64,000 bases of DNA from Bacteroidia bacterium (GCA_016788065.1 JAEUTI010000016.1:1-64000); one strand, 5' to 3'. Counted from the first letter of the stretch, positions 52,224-61,509 are shown. Notes: generated by a model from the sequence alone, not told the origin. A program made the numbers and translations.

Positions 52224-52907
52224 CTATTCCTTATTGGAACCACCTAACATTTTCATCATTTCTTCCTGGGTGACAACCTTATAATCTGAAGGGATTTTAA
52301 AACGATCCGCAGTAACCGTTTCTGCAGAAACAGATTTGGCAACCATCTGAAATTTCATTCCTCCCTGCTCGATTGTAAATTGCATGGGGCATCCTTTAAG
52401 ATCCTTCCATTCAGTCATCATCTGAGCATAAGAATTTACTTTATCTGTAAAATAAACCTCAAAACTGGTTTGGGTTGATGCATCTTTAAGAATGGCCTTC
52501 TTACATGTATAACCCGCAATTTCTTTAGTTTCGTTGGTAATCTCAACTTTGAATGGAGATGCTTCCCTTTTCTTGAATGCATCTTTGGCTTGTTCATCGG
52601 TCATTACAATAGCCGACTTGGTTCCCATCATATCCATTAAAGTTGTAACACTTCCGGTTTTTGAATTCACAATAGAGGCAGAACTCATTCCCATGCCCAT
52701 CGCTGTTTCGGTACGTGAAAACTCCTCATTAAAGTATACTATAGATTCAGTAGGAAGCATGGCAGCCATATTGGCATCCAGTTCCATATCAGGATATGAA
52801 ATTTCATAAATTAGTTTTCCTTCAGAAATTGCTTTCTGTGCCGTGGCACTTCCTGTAGCAATAAACTGAATGGTGATAGCTGCAAAATATAAAATGAACT
52901 TTTTCAT
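52224..52907 (-). CDS. Exported DUF4412-like protein (copy 1)
   Basis: A 227-aa protein with a signal peptide (about 1-23, TGSATAQ). The mature domain begins EGKLIYEISYPDMELDANMAAMLPTES and is rich in Met; KEIAGYTCKKAIL is the DUF4412/LolA-like fold signature. It shares these blocks with the next upstream gene, showing a tandem duplication. Function unknown; a small periplasmic hydrophobic-ligand carrier is conceivable. The pair is probably cotranscribed (47-bp gap). Confidence 0.65.
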   Translation of the reverse strand: MKKFILYFAAITIQFIATGSATAQKAISEGKLIYEISYPDMELDANMAAMLPTESIVYFNEEFSRTETAMGMGMSSASIVNSKTGSVTTLMDMMGTKSAIVMTDEQAKDAFKKREASPFKVEITNETKEIAGYTCKKAILKDASTQTSFEVYFTDKVNSYAQMMTEWKDLKGCPMQFTIEQGGMKFQMVAKSVSAETVTADRFKIPSDYKVVTQEEMMKMLGGSNKE

Positions 52908-52954
52908 AAAATGGTTTTAAAAGATTTTCAGTTATGCTAGACTTCCCAATATAG

Positions 52955-53650
52955 TTACATGGTAAGTTTCATGTCTTTTGGATCAGTAAACACTTCATAG
53001 CCTTCAGGGACTGTATACAAGGAAACATCATTTTTTCCGGCAACAATTTCTTTGGCTTTCAGATTCATTACCATATCACCAAAACGAATGGAATACTCCA
53101 TTAACATGCCATCGATATCGCGGAAAGGAGAACTCCAGTTTGGAGATTGAACATCAAAATCCTCGGTATAATAAACCGGATAAGTATTGTTTGTGCTGTC
53201 AGTTACCATTGCCTGCTTGCATTTGATGCCGGCAATCTCTTTTGTTTCTCCTGTATGTACAACTTTCAATTCAACTCTGTCGGAATAGTTTTGAGCTACC
53301 TGATTTTTATCGAGTACCAATGCCATCTTTTTACCCATAGCTGAAACCAGGGTGGTATATTTAAAAGACATGGCATCAGATATCAATCTAGTTTCCATCA
53401 TATTCATCCCCATTGAGATAATAGTGCAGGTTTTTCCACCACTAAAATAGGTAGTAACCTCGCCGGGAAGTAATGCTTTCATAATCGGATTAATATCAGC
53501 CGATTCAAAAGTTACTTCATATACAATTTTTCCCTCTTCTAAACCTGAATGAAGACCAGATTTACATCCATAAGGAATTAACCCGGAGATCAAAAAAAGT
53601 GCTGTGAGCAACAATCCTGTTAACCTGCCTTTATTTTGCTTATTTACCAT
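52955..53650 (-). CDS. Exported DUF4412-like protein (copy 2)
   Basis: A 231-aa paralogue of the preceding entry. The N-terminus is hydrophobic (LLLTALFLISGLIPYGC); the Cys at about 28 sits close to a lipobox, but Tyr at -2 and Pro at -3 make lipidation uncertain. The body repeats the sibling's order: EGKIVYEVTFESADINPIMKALLPGE, a Met-rich stretch and KEIAGIKCKQAMV. It ends METKLTM-like without a tail domain. A promoter-like element (53682-53689) lies upstream inside the 3' flank of the next gene. Confidence 0.65.
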   Translation of the reverse strand: MVNKQNKGRLTGLLLTALFLISGLIPYGCKSGLHSGLEEGKIVYEVTFESADINPIMKALLPGEVTTYFSGGKTCTIISMGMNMMETRLISDAMSFKYTTLVSAMGKKMALVLDKNQVAQNYSDRVELKVVHTGETKEIAGIKCKQAMVTDSTNNTYPVYYTEDFDVQSPNWSSPFRDIDGMLMEYSIRFGDMVMNLKAKEIVAGKNDVSLYTVPEGYEVFTDPKDMKLTM

Positions 53651-53681
53651 AGCCTTAATATTTTCCTGATTACAGGAGATT

Positions 53682-53689
53682 CAAAATTA
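53682..53689 (-). promoter_or_regulatory. DUF4412-pair promoter -7 element
   Basis: Minus-strand TAatTTTG matches the Bacteroidota -7 consensus, 31 bases upstream of the ATG and in the 47-bp gap between genes. Confidence 0.4.
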
Positions 53690-53696
53690 CAAAATT

Positions 53697-54353
53697 CTAA
53701 TCAGTTGTTATCTGTTGCCAAACATTCGCAAGGACTTGACTATCAATAACATGCTGACCTTCAAAGAATACTTCATTTACCTTAAAGCCGTTTTGAGACA
53801 ATTCCTTACTCCGTTCAACTGACTGGGATACCGGAATAAACTGGTCATCAGAGCTATAAACAAAAGTAACCACAGGAAAATCCGGGGCTTTGTCAACAAT
53901 ATCAGGAGCAAGATCTCCGCACCAGGCAACAAAATTTAATGGTTTTACCTTTTTACTGGCAATCCATCTGGAAGCGGTAGCCACTCCTTGAGAAAATCCT
54001 AAAATATTTACCTTACAGGATGGTTGTCGGATAAAATCCAGGATGTGCAAATGTAAGTCATTCAAATACCTGACATAATCTTCAATATCATCCAAACGGT
54101 CATCTTTGGTCATCCATGATGCCACAACATCTCCGGAGAAGCCTTTTCTGTAAAACCGCGACAATCCTTCAGGGGCGATGATAAGTCTTCCTGGTTGCGA
54201 CAATACTTCAAACTCTTTGATGAACTCCGATGCTTGCATCCCATATCCATGTAATACATAAATTATTTCAGTTGTTACTGATTGTAAATCACCGATATAA
54301 AAATAGCGGGCTTTCTTAGATACCAATAGGTTCCCTTTTTGTACAAAATTCAT
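53697..54353 (-). CDS. Carboxylesterase/phospholipase-type hydrolase
   Basis: Cytoplasmic alpha/beta hydrolase of 218 aa. I use the ATG at 54353 (MNFVQKGNLLVSK), because the longer frame to 54407 would overlap the start of the divergent gene. The oxyanion region is VLHGYGMQASEF, the nucleophile is in LGFSQGVATASRW, the acid in SSDDQFIPV and the base in FFEGQHVI; this set matches the phospholipase/carboxylesterase (YpfH/LysoPLA) family. Substrate unknown. It shares a 65-bp intergenic region with the divergent peptidase gene. Confidence 0.8.
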   Translation of the reverse strand: MNFVQKGNLLVSKKARYFYIGDLQSVTTEIIYVLHGYGMQASEFIKEFEVLSQPGRLIIAPEGLSRFYRKGFSGDVVASWMTKDDRLDDIEDYVRYLNDLHLHILDFIRQPSCKVNILGFSQGVATASRWIASKKVKPLNFVAWCGDLAPDIVDKAPDFPVVTFVYSSDDQFIPVSQSVERSKELSQNGFKVNEVFFEGQHVIDSQVLANVWQQITTD

Positions 54354-54418
54354 GATACGAAAATAGTCTCTTTCAATCGTAATTACTATTTTTATTGCCT
54401 CAAACAATTCGATTCATT

Positions 54419-56593
54419 ATGAAAATTATAAAATTAACCACGCTTTGCTTCTTGCTGCTTATAACCTCATTGGTTAATGCTCAAAACAGCAGTTTAAAAC
54501 TGGAAGATATTTGGGCAAGCCGTCAGTTTATGTCATCTGGACTGGGTGAAGTACGCTCAATGAAAGATGGAATTCATTTTACTGAGTTGGTAAGTGATGC
54601 AGGCATTCAGTATATCACCAAATTAGAATTCAAAACAGGTACTACAAAAGATACCATCTGGAGTTCGGCCTCAGATAAAAGTCAGGATAAAAAAATGGAG
54701 ATCAGCAATTACCAATTCAGTGCTGATGAATCCAAATTATTATTAGAAACCGAATCAGAGCCCATTTATAGGCACTCTACCAAATCGAATAACTTCGTTT
54801 ATGATGTGACTGCAAAAAGCACCACAGCTGTATCTAAAAATGGGAAACAGCAATATGCTAGTTTTTCACCAGATGGGAAATCGGTTTGTTTTGTGAGAGA
54901 CAATAATTTATATTTGGTTAACCTCTCCACTAATCAGGAAACACAAATAACAACCGATGGTAAGAGAAATGAAATTATTAATGGTGCAACCGATTGGGTA
55001 TATGAAGAAGAATTTTCATTCGATAAAGCTTTCCAATGGTCACCTGATGGGAAATCAATTGCCTATTATCGTTTCGATGAATCGGCAGTTAAGGAATTTA
55101 ATCTTACCTATTATGGCACTTTATATCCCAAGGAAGAAAAATATAAATATCCAAAGGCGGGGGAAACCAATTCTACAGTTGAAATTTACATTTATAGTAT
55201 AGCATCCGGTAAAGCAGTAAAAGCAGATGTTAACAAAGAAGCCGACCAATACATCCCACGCATTAAATGGACTTCGGACAACTCAAAACTTTGTGTAATG
55301 CGAATGAATCGTTTGCAAAACCTGCTCGAATTATATTCAGTTGATGCTGCGACAGGGAAATCTGTTCTCATGTTCAGTGAATCAAATAAAGCTTATATCG
55401 AAATAACAGATCATTTAACATTCCTGAAAAAATCAAAAGAATTTATATGGACCAGTACCATTGATGGATTTAATCATATTTATCTGCATGATCTGAATGG
55501 TAAACTGAAACAACAAATTACCAAAGGTAAATGGGATGTTACCGACTTTTATGGATTTGATGAAGCCTCCGGCACTTATTATTTTCAGGCAGCTATGAAC
55601 AGTCCAATGGAAAAACAAGTTTATGCTGTTTCAAAAGGTGGAGCTCCCCGATTAATCAGTCCTTCAACCGGAACAAGTGATGCAAAATTCAGTGCCAATT
55701 ATAAATTCTATTTTATTACGAATTCTAAAATCGATCAACCTCACACTGTAACGTTACACATATGGAGTGGCAAACAGGTACGAGTAATTAAGGACAACAA
55801 AAAAGTTGCTGAAACAATGTCAGGCTATAAACTTTCTAAACCTGAATTCTTCAACTTTACTACCAGTGAAGGAATTTCATTAAATGGATGGATGATAAAA
55901 CCAACAGACTTTAATCCTTCGAAAAAATATCCTGTGTTTCAATACATGTATGGAGGACCAAACAGTCAGACTGTAAAGAATGAATGGTTAGGACCCAATT
56001 ACTTTTGGTTCCAGATGCTTGCTCAAAACGGTTATATCATAGTGAGTGTCGATAATCGTGGCACAGGAGCTCGTGGTGAAGCCTTCAACAAATGTATCTA
56101 CAAACAACTTGGGAAACTGGAAACAATCGATCAGATTGAAGCAGCTAAGTGGATGGGCAAACAAACCTATGTGGATGCATCCCGAATTGGTGCGTTTGGC
56201 TGGAGCTATGGTGGATACATGACATCTTTATTAATGACTAAAGGTGCAGATTATTTCAAAGCTGCTATTGCAGTTGCACCGGTAACAAACTGGAGATATT
56301 ACGATACCATCTACACAGAAAGATATCTGCAAACTCCACAGATGAATGCAACAGGGTATGATGAAAACTCACCTATTAATTTCACTGATAAACTTAAAGG
56401 AAATTACCTGCTGATACATGGTACAACTGACGACAATGTTCACATGCAAAATTCTATGGAAATGGTAACTGCGTTAGTTAAGGAAAAGAAGCAATTCGAC
56501 TCTTTCTACTATCCAAATAAAGCCCATGGAATTAGTGGGGTGCGCTTGCATTTGTACCAGAAAATGACAAATTTTATACTTGAAAAACTATAG
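54419..56593 (+). CDS. Dipeptidyl peptidase IV (S9B)
   Basis: Exported serine exopeptidase removing X-Pro or X-Ala dipeptides from N-termini. I start at 54419 (signal peptide LCFLLLITSLVNAQ), giving 724 aa. The beta-propeller (about 70-470) carries the double-Glu motif of DPP-IV in DWVYEEEF, which anchors the substrate N-terminus. The C-terminal hydrolase domain has the nucleophile in GWSYGGYMTS, Asp in HGTTDDNVH and His in NKAHGIS. Its products can feed the POT transporter. It is monocistronic, and its stop lies 2 bp from the convergent gene's stop. Confidence 0.9.
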   Translation: MKIIKLTTLCFLLLITSLVNAQNSSLKLEDIWASRQFMSSGLGEVRSMKDGIHFTELVSDAGIQYITKLEFKTGTTKDTIWSSASDKSQDKKMEISNYQFSADESKLLLETESEPIYRHSTKSNNFVYDVTAKSTTAVSKNGKQQYASFSPDGKSVCFVRDNNLYLVNLSTNQETQITTDGKRNEIINGATDWVYEEEFSFDKAFQWSPDGKSIAYYRFDESAVKEFNLTYYGTLYPKEEKYKYPKAGETNSTVEIYIYSIASGKAVKADVNKEADQYIPRIKWTSDNSKLCVMRMNRLQNLLELYSVDAATGKSVLMFSESNKAYIEITDHLTFLKKSKEFIWTSTIDGFNHIYLHDLNGKLKQQITKGKWDVTDFYGFDEASGTYYFQAAMNSPMEKQVYAVSKGGAPRLISPSTGTSDAKFSANYKFYFITNSKIDQPHTVTLHIWSGKQVRVIKDNKKVAETMSGYKLSKPEFFNFTTSEGISLNGWMIKPTDFNPSKKYPVFQYMYGGPNSQTVKNEWLGPNYFWFQMLAQNGYIIVSVDNRGTGARGEAFNKCIYKQLGKLETIDQIEAAKWMGKQTYVDASRIGAFGWSYGGYMTSLLMTKGADYFKAAIAVAPVTNWRYYDTIYTERYLQTPQMNATGYDENSPINFTDKLKGNYLLIHGTTDDNVHMQNSMEMVTALVKEKKQFDSFYYPNKAHGISGVRLHLYQKMTNFILEKL

Positions 56594-56595
56594 GA

Positions 56596-57222
56596 TTAAC
56601 TTTTGTTTTCCTCCTGAAATTCAGTCACCAAAGCGTTAAGCTCATTGGCTAAATCAGGATTTAATTCAAATCCATTCAAGTTTAATGTTTGTTGTTTGCC
56701 GGAATGAAGGATAACACTCATTTTATCTCCGGTCAATTTAAATGAATTTATTTCATTCATTGGTATTTCTACTGTCCGGCTAAATAGAAACCGTTTGAAA
56801 GAAAAGGTTTGCTCATTTATTTCGAATCCTGTTTTCACCTTTGCTTCAGGAAACATGACTCCTTTAAAAATCATTATTGATGCTCCGATAAACAACATGT
56901 GAGCCGGTTGAAATCCCTTTTCAGGTTTGTACATCCAGGCGCCTTGAGCGATCAGTAACATCCCTGAAAACATCATGGATGTATCCAGCCCCATCCATTT
57001 ACTTGAACCGGGGTTCTTAAAATCTTTTACAGAACCATAAATTATAACAACTCCGGTTGCCGCAGTTAAAACACGAAGCAGCATTCCTCCTACCGTTTCC
57101 GAATTTGCAGAAGCAGCAGTCAAAATCAACAGGAATGCAGGAGTTACAGATTGAACCATTAATCCCAAACGCCTTCTTTTATTTGGTTTTAAAGGCAAAT
57201 AAACACGCTCGATTTCACTCAT
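56596..57222 (-). CDS. Membrane protein of unknown function
   Basis: A 208-aa protein with four probable transmembrane helices in its first 130 residues and a soluble C-terminal part (EINSFKLTGDKMSVILHSGKQQTLNLNGFEL, about 160-190) that looks like a beta-rich PH-like module ending in an acidic helix. No family is recognised. It lies between convergent DPP-IV and divergent ytxJ, alone on its strand. Confidence 0.55.
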   Translation of the reverse strand: MSEIERVYLPLKPNKRRRLGLMVQSVTPAFLLILTAASANSETVGGMLLRVLTAATGVVIIYGSVKDFKNPGSSKWMGLDTSMMFSGMLLIAQGAWMYKPEKGFQPAHMLFIGASIMIFKGVMFPEAKVKTGFEINEQTFSFKRFLFSRTVEIPMNEINSFKLTGDKMSVILHSGKQQTLNLNGFELNPDLANELNALVTEFQEENKS

Positions 57223-57267
57223 TTTGTTCTCATAATTAATACTTTACAAATAACGACAAATTAACCA

Positions 57268-57275
57268 TAACTTTG
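57268..57275 (+). promoter_or_regulatory. ytxJ promoter -7 element
   Basis: TAacTTTG matches the Bacteroidota -7 consensus and ends only four bases before the ATG at 57280. With the usual distance from this box to the start point, transcription would begin at or within a base or two of the ATG, giving a leaderless mRNA. Confidence 0.5.
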
Positions 57276-57279
57276 CAAC

Positions 57280-57606
57280 ATGAAATGGATCGAAATTAAT
57301 AATACCAGGGAACTGGAACAATTTCTGGCTAATGCAGATAAAACACAACCTTTAATCATTTTCAAACACAGCACCCGATGCAGCGTAAGTCGTATGTCTA
57401 AGCAACTGTTCGAAGGAGAATGGAAAAATGATAAAGAAGTTTACCTGATCAATGTTGTTGAAAACCGGGAAACGAGTAATTCGGTTGCTTCAAAGTTCGG
57501 CATTCAGCATGAATCACCTCAAATCCTTGTAATTAAGAATGGAAGATGCATTTATGATGCTTCTCATTCTATGATTGATGCCAATACGGTATCAGGCTAT
57601 ATGTGA
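57280..57606 (+). CDS. ytxJ: Bacillithiol-system redox protein YtxJ
   Basis: Thioredoxin-fold monothiol bacilliredoxin-like protein of 108 aa, expected to reduce bacillithiol mixed disulfides in the cytoplasm. The active-site Cys34 is in KHSTRCSVSRMSK, and the cis-Pro segment is ESPQILVIKNG. Length and motif match the YtxJ family. The bacillithiol-synthesis gene bshC lies 1.6 kb away on the other strand, supporting the assignment. Its stop is 2 bp from the stop of the convergent HerA-like gene. It seems to be transcribed from a leaderless promoter. Confidence 0.85.
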   Translation: MKWIEINNTRELEQFLANADKTQPLIIFKHSTRCSVSRMSKQLFEGEWKNDKEVYLINVVENRETSNSVASKFGIQHESPQILVIKNGRCIYDASHSMIDANTVSGYM

Positions 57607-57608
57607 TT

Positions 57609-59150
57609 TTAGAACCACCGCGATGCTTTCTTTCTTCGTGTGGAACTAACTCCCAACACCCCTAATAAACCGCGTGTTAATTCTCTGGCAACAGTTCTCA
57701 TAACCTGTCTTCCAACAGTGCTGTCAACAGCTTCGCCTATAACTGATTTTTCTGCTTTAGCAGATTTCCTTCCTGAAGGTTCATCTGATTGCTTTTCTGG
57801 TGTTGTTGCAATTTTTTCAGACAACATTTCGTAAGCACTTTCCCGATCAATTTCCTCATTATACTTCTTCACAAGAGTTGAAGTCAATATTATGTCATCA
57901 ATTTCATGATCAGTCAACACATCCATTCTGGAAGAAGGCGCACATAACAAAGTATGCACCAATGGTGTTGGTACTCCTTTTTCACTAAGTGCAGTAACCA
58001 GAGCCTCTCCTATTCCAAGATGCGTTAGTAAATCTTCGGTTTTATAGAAATCTGAAAGTGGGTAATTCTCAGCAACCGATTTTATTGTTTTCCTGTCTTT
58101 TGCTGTGAATGCACGCAAGGAATGTTGAATCTTGAGACCGAGCTGCGCGAGAACAGAATCATGAACATCTGTAGGTTGTTGTGTACAGAAAAATACCCCG
58201 ACACCTTTCGATCTGATCAGTTTTATGATAGTCTCTATTTGATTTAGCAGAGCATCAGAAGCCTCATTAAAAATTAAGTGTGCTTCATCAATAAAAATGG
58301 CCAGCTTTGGTTGTTCAACATCGCCTTCTTCCGGAAATGTAGCATATATTTCAGCAAGCAAACTTAACATAAAGGTCGAGAACAATTTCGGCTTATCCTG
58401 TATATCAGTCAATCTTATGATGTTTAGATAACCTCTTCCCTTTTCATCAATTCTTGTCAAATCATCGGGATCAAACGAACGCTCGCCAAAAAATATTTCT
58501 GCACCCTGTTGTTCAATTTCAATAATTTTTCTAATAATAGTAGATGTTGATGCGGAACTAATTCTTCCATATTCCTTCTCAATTTCCACCTTTCCTTCAT
58601 TAGTCAGAAATTGCAATGCCTTCTTAAAATCCTTCAGATCCAACAATGGCAATTCATTATCGTCGCAATATTTAAAAACGAGGGATACTACTCCACCTTG
58701 TGTGTCATTTAATTCAAGAATTTTTGAAAACAACACTGGTCCAAATTCTGAAACTGTTGCTCTTAGTCTTGCACCTTTTTCATTGGAGATGGTAAGAAAC
58801 TCCACAGGAAATGATTCCGGTAACCATGGCACACCAATTTTCTGATGGCGTTCGTCTATTTTAGTATTAGGTTCTCCGGATGCAGCAATTCCGCTCAAGT
58901 CACCTTTCACATCCATTAATAAACAGGGCACTCCCTTTCGTGAAAGGGCTTCCACCAAACCTTGCAGGGTTTTGGTTTTTCCGGTTCCAGTAGCACCGGC
59001 AATCAAACCATGACGGTTTAAAGTTTTAAGAGGAATTTTAACATGAACACCGGGAACCGATTCACCATTTAAAACACCACCTCCTAAAACAATATAATCT
59101 CCTTTACAAGTATAACCGGCATTTACCGATTCTATAAATTTATCTTTCAT
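57609..59150 (-). CDS. HerA-like ATPase (DUF853 family)
   Basis: A 513-aa cytoplasmic P-loop ATPase of the HerA/FtsK superfamily. Walker A is GATGTGKTK (52-60) and Walker B is LAIFIDEAHLIF. The N-terminal VLGGGVLNGESVPGVHV beta-strand region and the C-terminal basic tail (GLLGVLGVSSTRRKKASRWF) are typical of DUF853 proteins. HerA translocates DNA in end resection with NurA in archaea; bacterial DUF853 proteins lack a NurA partner, and none is seen here. It lies 33 bp downstream of bshC and is probably cotranscribed. Confidence 0.85.
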   Translation of the reverse strand: MKDKFIESVNAGYTCKGDYIVLGGGVLNGESVPGVHVKIPLKTLNRHGLIAGATGTGKTKTLQGLVEALSRKGVPCLLMDVKGDLSGIAASGEPNTKIDERHQKIGVPWLPESFPVEFLTISNEKGARLRATVSEFGPVLFSKILELNDTQGGVVSLVFKYCDDNELPLLDLKDFKKALQFLTNEGKVEIEKEYGRISSASTSTIIRKIIEIEQQGAEIFFGERSFDPDDLTRIDEKGRGYLNIIRLTDIQDKPKLFSTFMLSLLAEIYATFPEEGDVEQPKLAIFIDEAHLIFNEASDALLNQIETIIKLIRSKGVGVFFCTQQPTDVHDSVLAQLGLKIQHSLRAFTAKDRKTIKSVAENYPLSDFYKTEDLLTHLGIGEALVTALSEKGVPTPLVHTLLCAPSSRMDVLTDHEIDDIILTSTLVKKYNEEIDRESAYEMLSEKIATTPEKQSDEPSGRKSAKAEKSVIGEAVDSTVGRQVMRTVARELTRGLLGVLGVSSTRRKKASRWF

Positions 59151-59183
59151 AATTAAATGCGATTTGATTTACGGACTGCTTGC

Positions 59184-60785
59184 TTATTCTTCATCAGTAA
59201 TTATTAGAAACTCTTTCCTGAATGGATCAGTATGCTGGTACAATTCTTTGATAAATGAAATGCCATACAATTGAAAAAAAGCCAAACCATTTTCATGTCT
59301 TTCCTGAAGCCCATTGCCCGGGAACAATTTTTCCTTTACCGATTTCAACTGATTAACAATCGTTTCATTCTTCTTCTTAAGAGATCGTCTTGCTTTCTCT
59401 TCCAAAGTCTGAACAGCTTTAACAATTTTTTGCTTTTCCGCTTCAATTGCAGGGACTAATGTTGGATCCACCTGCTTATAATTTCCGCTAAGCTCTTCAA
59501 ACAACTTTAAGATACCTGCCTGCACATGATCAGTATGCAATGGAACTTCAGTACTGTTTTCAATCAGTTCAAACAGTAACGAATCGGTACTTTTAAATAG
59601 CTCGGTTGGCTTTAGTCCTATCTTACCAATTTTAGTTAATGTAGAACTATCTATAACCATCATGCAATTGCGAAGCATCAACACAGGTAATGAAATGTTG
59701 AATTTTTCGAACATCTGTTTGTATTGAAGCCAGTAATTCAATTCACCCGGACCACCAATATAAGCAAGGTTCGGTAAAATTTTTTCCTGATATAAAGGTC
59801 TCATGACCACGTTCGGACTGAATTTTTGCGGTGTTTCATGTAATGCTTTCCGCAGTTCAGCTTCAGAAAAACTGATATCACTATTCAGAACCTGGAATGT
59901 TTCATTCTCTGACTTCACAATTCGTTCACGTAAATTATTATCGAGATAAAACAAATTGATTTCCCTGGGCTGTACCTGAACCTTATAATTCAACTGAAGT
60001 TGTGCAGAAGTTGACATCACAGCATGGTAGGCAGTGCCTTCATAAATATCCCTTTCCATTTCCGGCACAAAAAGTTGTTTCAATACCGGATCATCGCCAT
60101 CAATAATGACAAGCCCGTATGACCCAAACAGGTGATGCATGATTTTTCTTGTTGCCTCTGCAAGTGTATTGGATTCGGCATACGCTTTTTCAAAATATTC
60201 AAGCATCTCAACCGAATCTCTGAAAACCGCTTTTAGCTCTGAAGCAATTTGCTCAATTCCGGTAGTAGAAAGTCTGCCGGCAGCACCTTTTGCAGGATAA
60301 TTCCATTCGTATTTTTTTCCAAAAACATGCAGGTGATTGATTTCTTCAAAATCGTGATCTTCTGATGCCATCCAAAAAACTGGTATAACTTTTTTATCCT
60401 CGTATTTTTCATTCAGAGAATCTGCCAGTTTAACAGTGGTTAAAATTTTATAAAGAGAATATAATGGTCCGGTAAATATATTTAACTGATGTCCGGTTGT
60501 AACAGTAAATGTGTTTTCAGATGATAAAGAATCAATGGTACTTGAAGTAATTTTACCGGCATCTGTATCACTGCTCAACAGATTTTTATATTGATTGTGA
60601 AGTGCTTTAACCAATACTTGGCGATTACATTCAAATTGCTTTCGCTGGTCAAACATTTTGTCAAATGAAGCAATTTCAGGTGGTAAATTGTAAAACGGCT
60701 TCAACTTTGAATCACCCAACAAATAGTCACTGACCAAAGACGAAAACTGATGGGTTTCCTGAAATGAAATTACCTGATTTTTCAT
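59184..60785 (-). CDS. bshC: Bacillithiol biosynthesis cysteine-adding enzyme
   Basis: Adds cysteine to glucosaminyl-malate, the last step in bacillithiol synthesis. I start at the ATG at 60785 (MKNQVISFQETHQFSSLV), giving 533 aa; a TTG at 60803 would coincide with the predicted promoter. The family pattern is present: a Rossmann-like core (TVTTGHQLNIFTGPLYSLYKILT, VFWMASEDHDFEEINH) and a coiled coil near the C-terminus (KQKIVKAVQTLEEKARRSLKKK). The HxGH-like and EDHD motifs are conserved. bshA and bshB are not in the window. ytxJ lies 1.6 kb downstream on the opposite strand. Confidence 0.9.
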   Translation of the reverse strand: MKNQVISFQETHQFSSLVSDYLLGDSKLKPFYNLPPEIASFDKMFDQRKQFECNRQVLVKALHNQYKNLLSSDTDAGKITSSTIDSLSSENTFTVTTGHQLNIFTGPLYSLYKILTTVKLADSLNEKYEDKKVIPVFWMASEDHDFEEINHLHVFGKKYEWNYPAKGAAGRLSTTGIEQIASELKAVFRDSVEMLEYFEKAYAESNTLAEATRKIMHHLFGSYGLVIIDGDDPVLKQLFVPEMERDIYEGTAYHAVMSTSAQLQLNYKVQVQPREINLFYLDNNLRERIVKSENETFQVLNSDISFSEAELRKALHETPQKFSPNVVMRPLYQEKILPNLAYIGGPGELNYWLQYKQMFEKFNISLPVLMLRNCMMVIDSSTLTKIGKIGLKPTELFKSTDSLLFELIENSTEVPLHTDHVQAGILKLFEELSGNYKQVDPTLVPAIEAEKQKIVKAVQTLEEKARRSLKKKNETIVNQLKSVKEKLFPGNGLQERHENGLAFFQLYGISFIKELYQHTDPFRKEFLIITDEE

Positions 60786-60800
60786 GAGCCTGATTTGGCT

Positions 60801-60808
60801 CAAAGATA
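60801..60808 (-). promoter_or_regulatory. bshC promoter -7 element
   Basis: Minus-strand TAtcTTTG matches the Bacteroidota -7 consensus and lies 15 bases upstream of the ATG at 60785, which favours that start over the TTG at 60803. Confidence 0.5.
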
Positions 60809-60843
60809 CTACTTATCCTTGCTTTTTGAAGGTTTAGACACTC

Positions 60844-61509
60844 TCAGGATACTTTGGGTATCTTCTTTTGCTTGTATTTTCTGATCCAGAAAATCAACAA
60901 AGGGGTACCAACAAAAGTCGGCCATAACCAACTTATTACTGCCGGTAAAAACTGCATATTCACTGCCGAAAAAGCTGAAACGGTTGCAATATATGCTCCC
61001 ACCATTCCCGACATGTGATGAAACAGCCAATTCTTGATATGATAACCAGCAATCGTAAATGATTTAATATCAGTATAAACGGAACGTGAACCAATCAGTC
61101 CAAATACTACTGAAATGTAACCAAAGGGTTCTGAAACATTTTTTGATAAAAGCAGCAACCCAAAACCAATTAAAGCCAGGGAAAATAAACCGGAAACGGA
61201 TACCAGGATCCAATCGATTAATTTGACATCTGCTATCGAATTAATTTTCTTTCGGTATAATGCCCTGTATCCTGAAGCTGCCAGGTAAAAACTAAAAACT
61301 GCAACTAATGCCAGAAACACAGTCGAATTTATAAAGGTCATTACCAGTGCGGAGATGGCTACTACAGTCATACTCCAAAAGAAAATCTTACCCCAAAGTC
61401 TGTGAGCATTGCCACCCTTCTTAACCACCATAGCAACCGGCGCAACTACTAAAGCCAGAAAACCGGCAGCGATGTGCAAATACAACCAATATTTGAAACT
61501 ATTTTCCAT
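60844..61509 (-). CDS. DUF2306-like polytopic membrane protein
   Basis: A 221-aa inner-membrane protein with six to seven helices and little else. The pattern, with His-rich helix ends (LYLHIAAGFLALVVAPVAM, HRLWGKIFFWSM, IKNWLFHHMSGMVGAYIATVSAF), resembles DUF2306 and related cytochrome b561-like membrane proteins that may bind haem. The function is not known. It is 58 bp upstream of the bshC start and has its own promoter element. Confidence 0.6.
   Translation of the reverse strand: MENSFKYWLYLHIAAGFLALVVAPVAMVVKKGGNAHRLWGKIFFWSMTVVAISALVMTFINSTVFLALVAVFSFYLAASGYRALYRKKINSIADVKLIDWILVSVSGLFSLALIGFGLLLLSKNVSEPFGYISVVFGLIGSRSVYTDIKSFTIAGYHIKNWLFHHMSGMVGAYIATVSAFSAVNMQFLPAVISWLWPTFVGTPLLIFWIRKYKQKKIPKVS

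Noticed and set aside
54354-54407. 18-residue N-terminal extension of the 53697 esterase
   Set aside because: It would overlap the divergent peptidase frame, and MNFVQKGN is a better start for the family.
60786-60803. TTG start of BshC six codons upstream
   Set aside because: It coincides with the predicted -7 promoter element, so it would not be in the mRNA.
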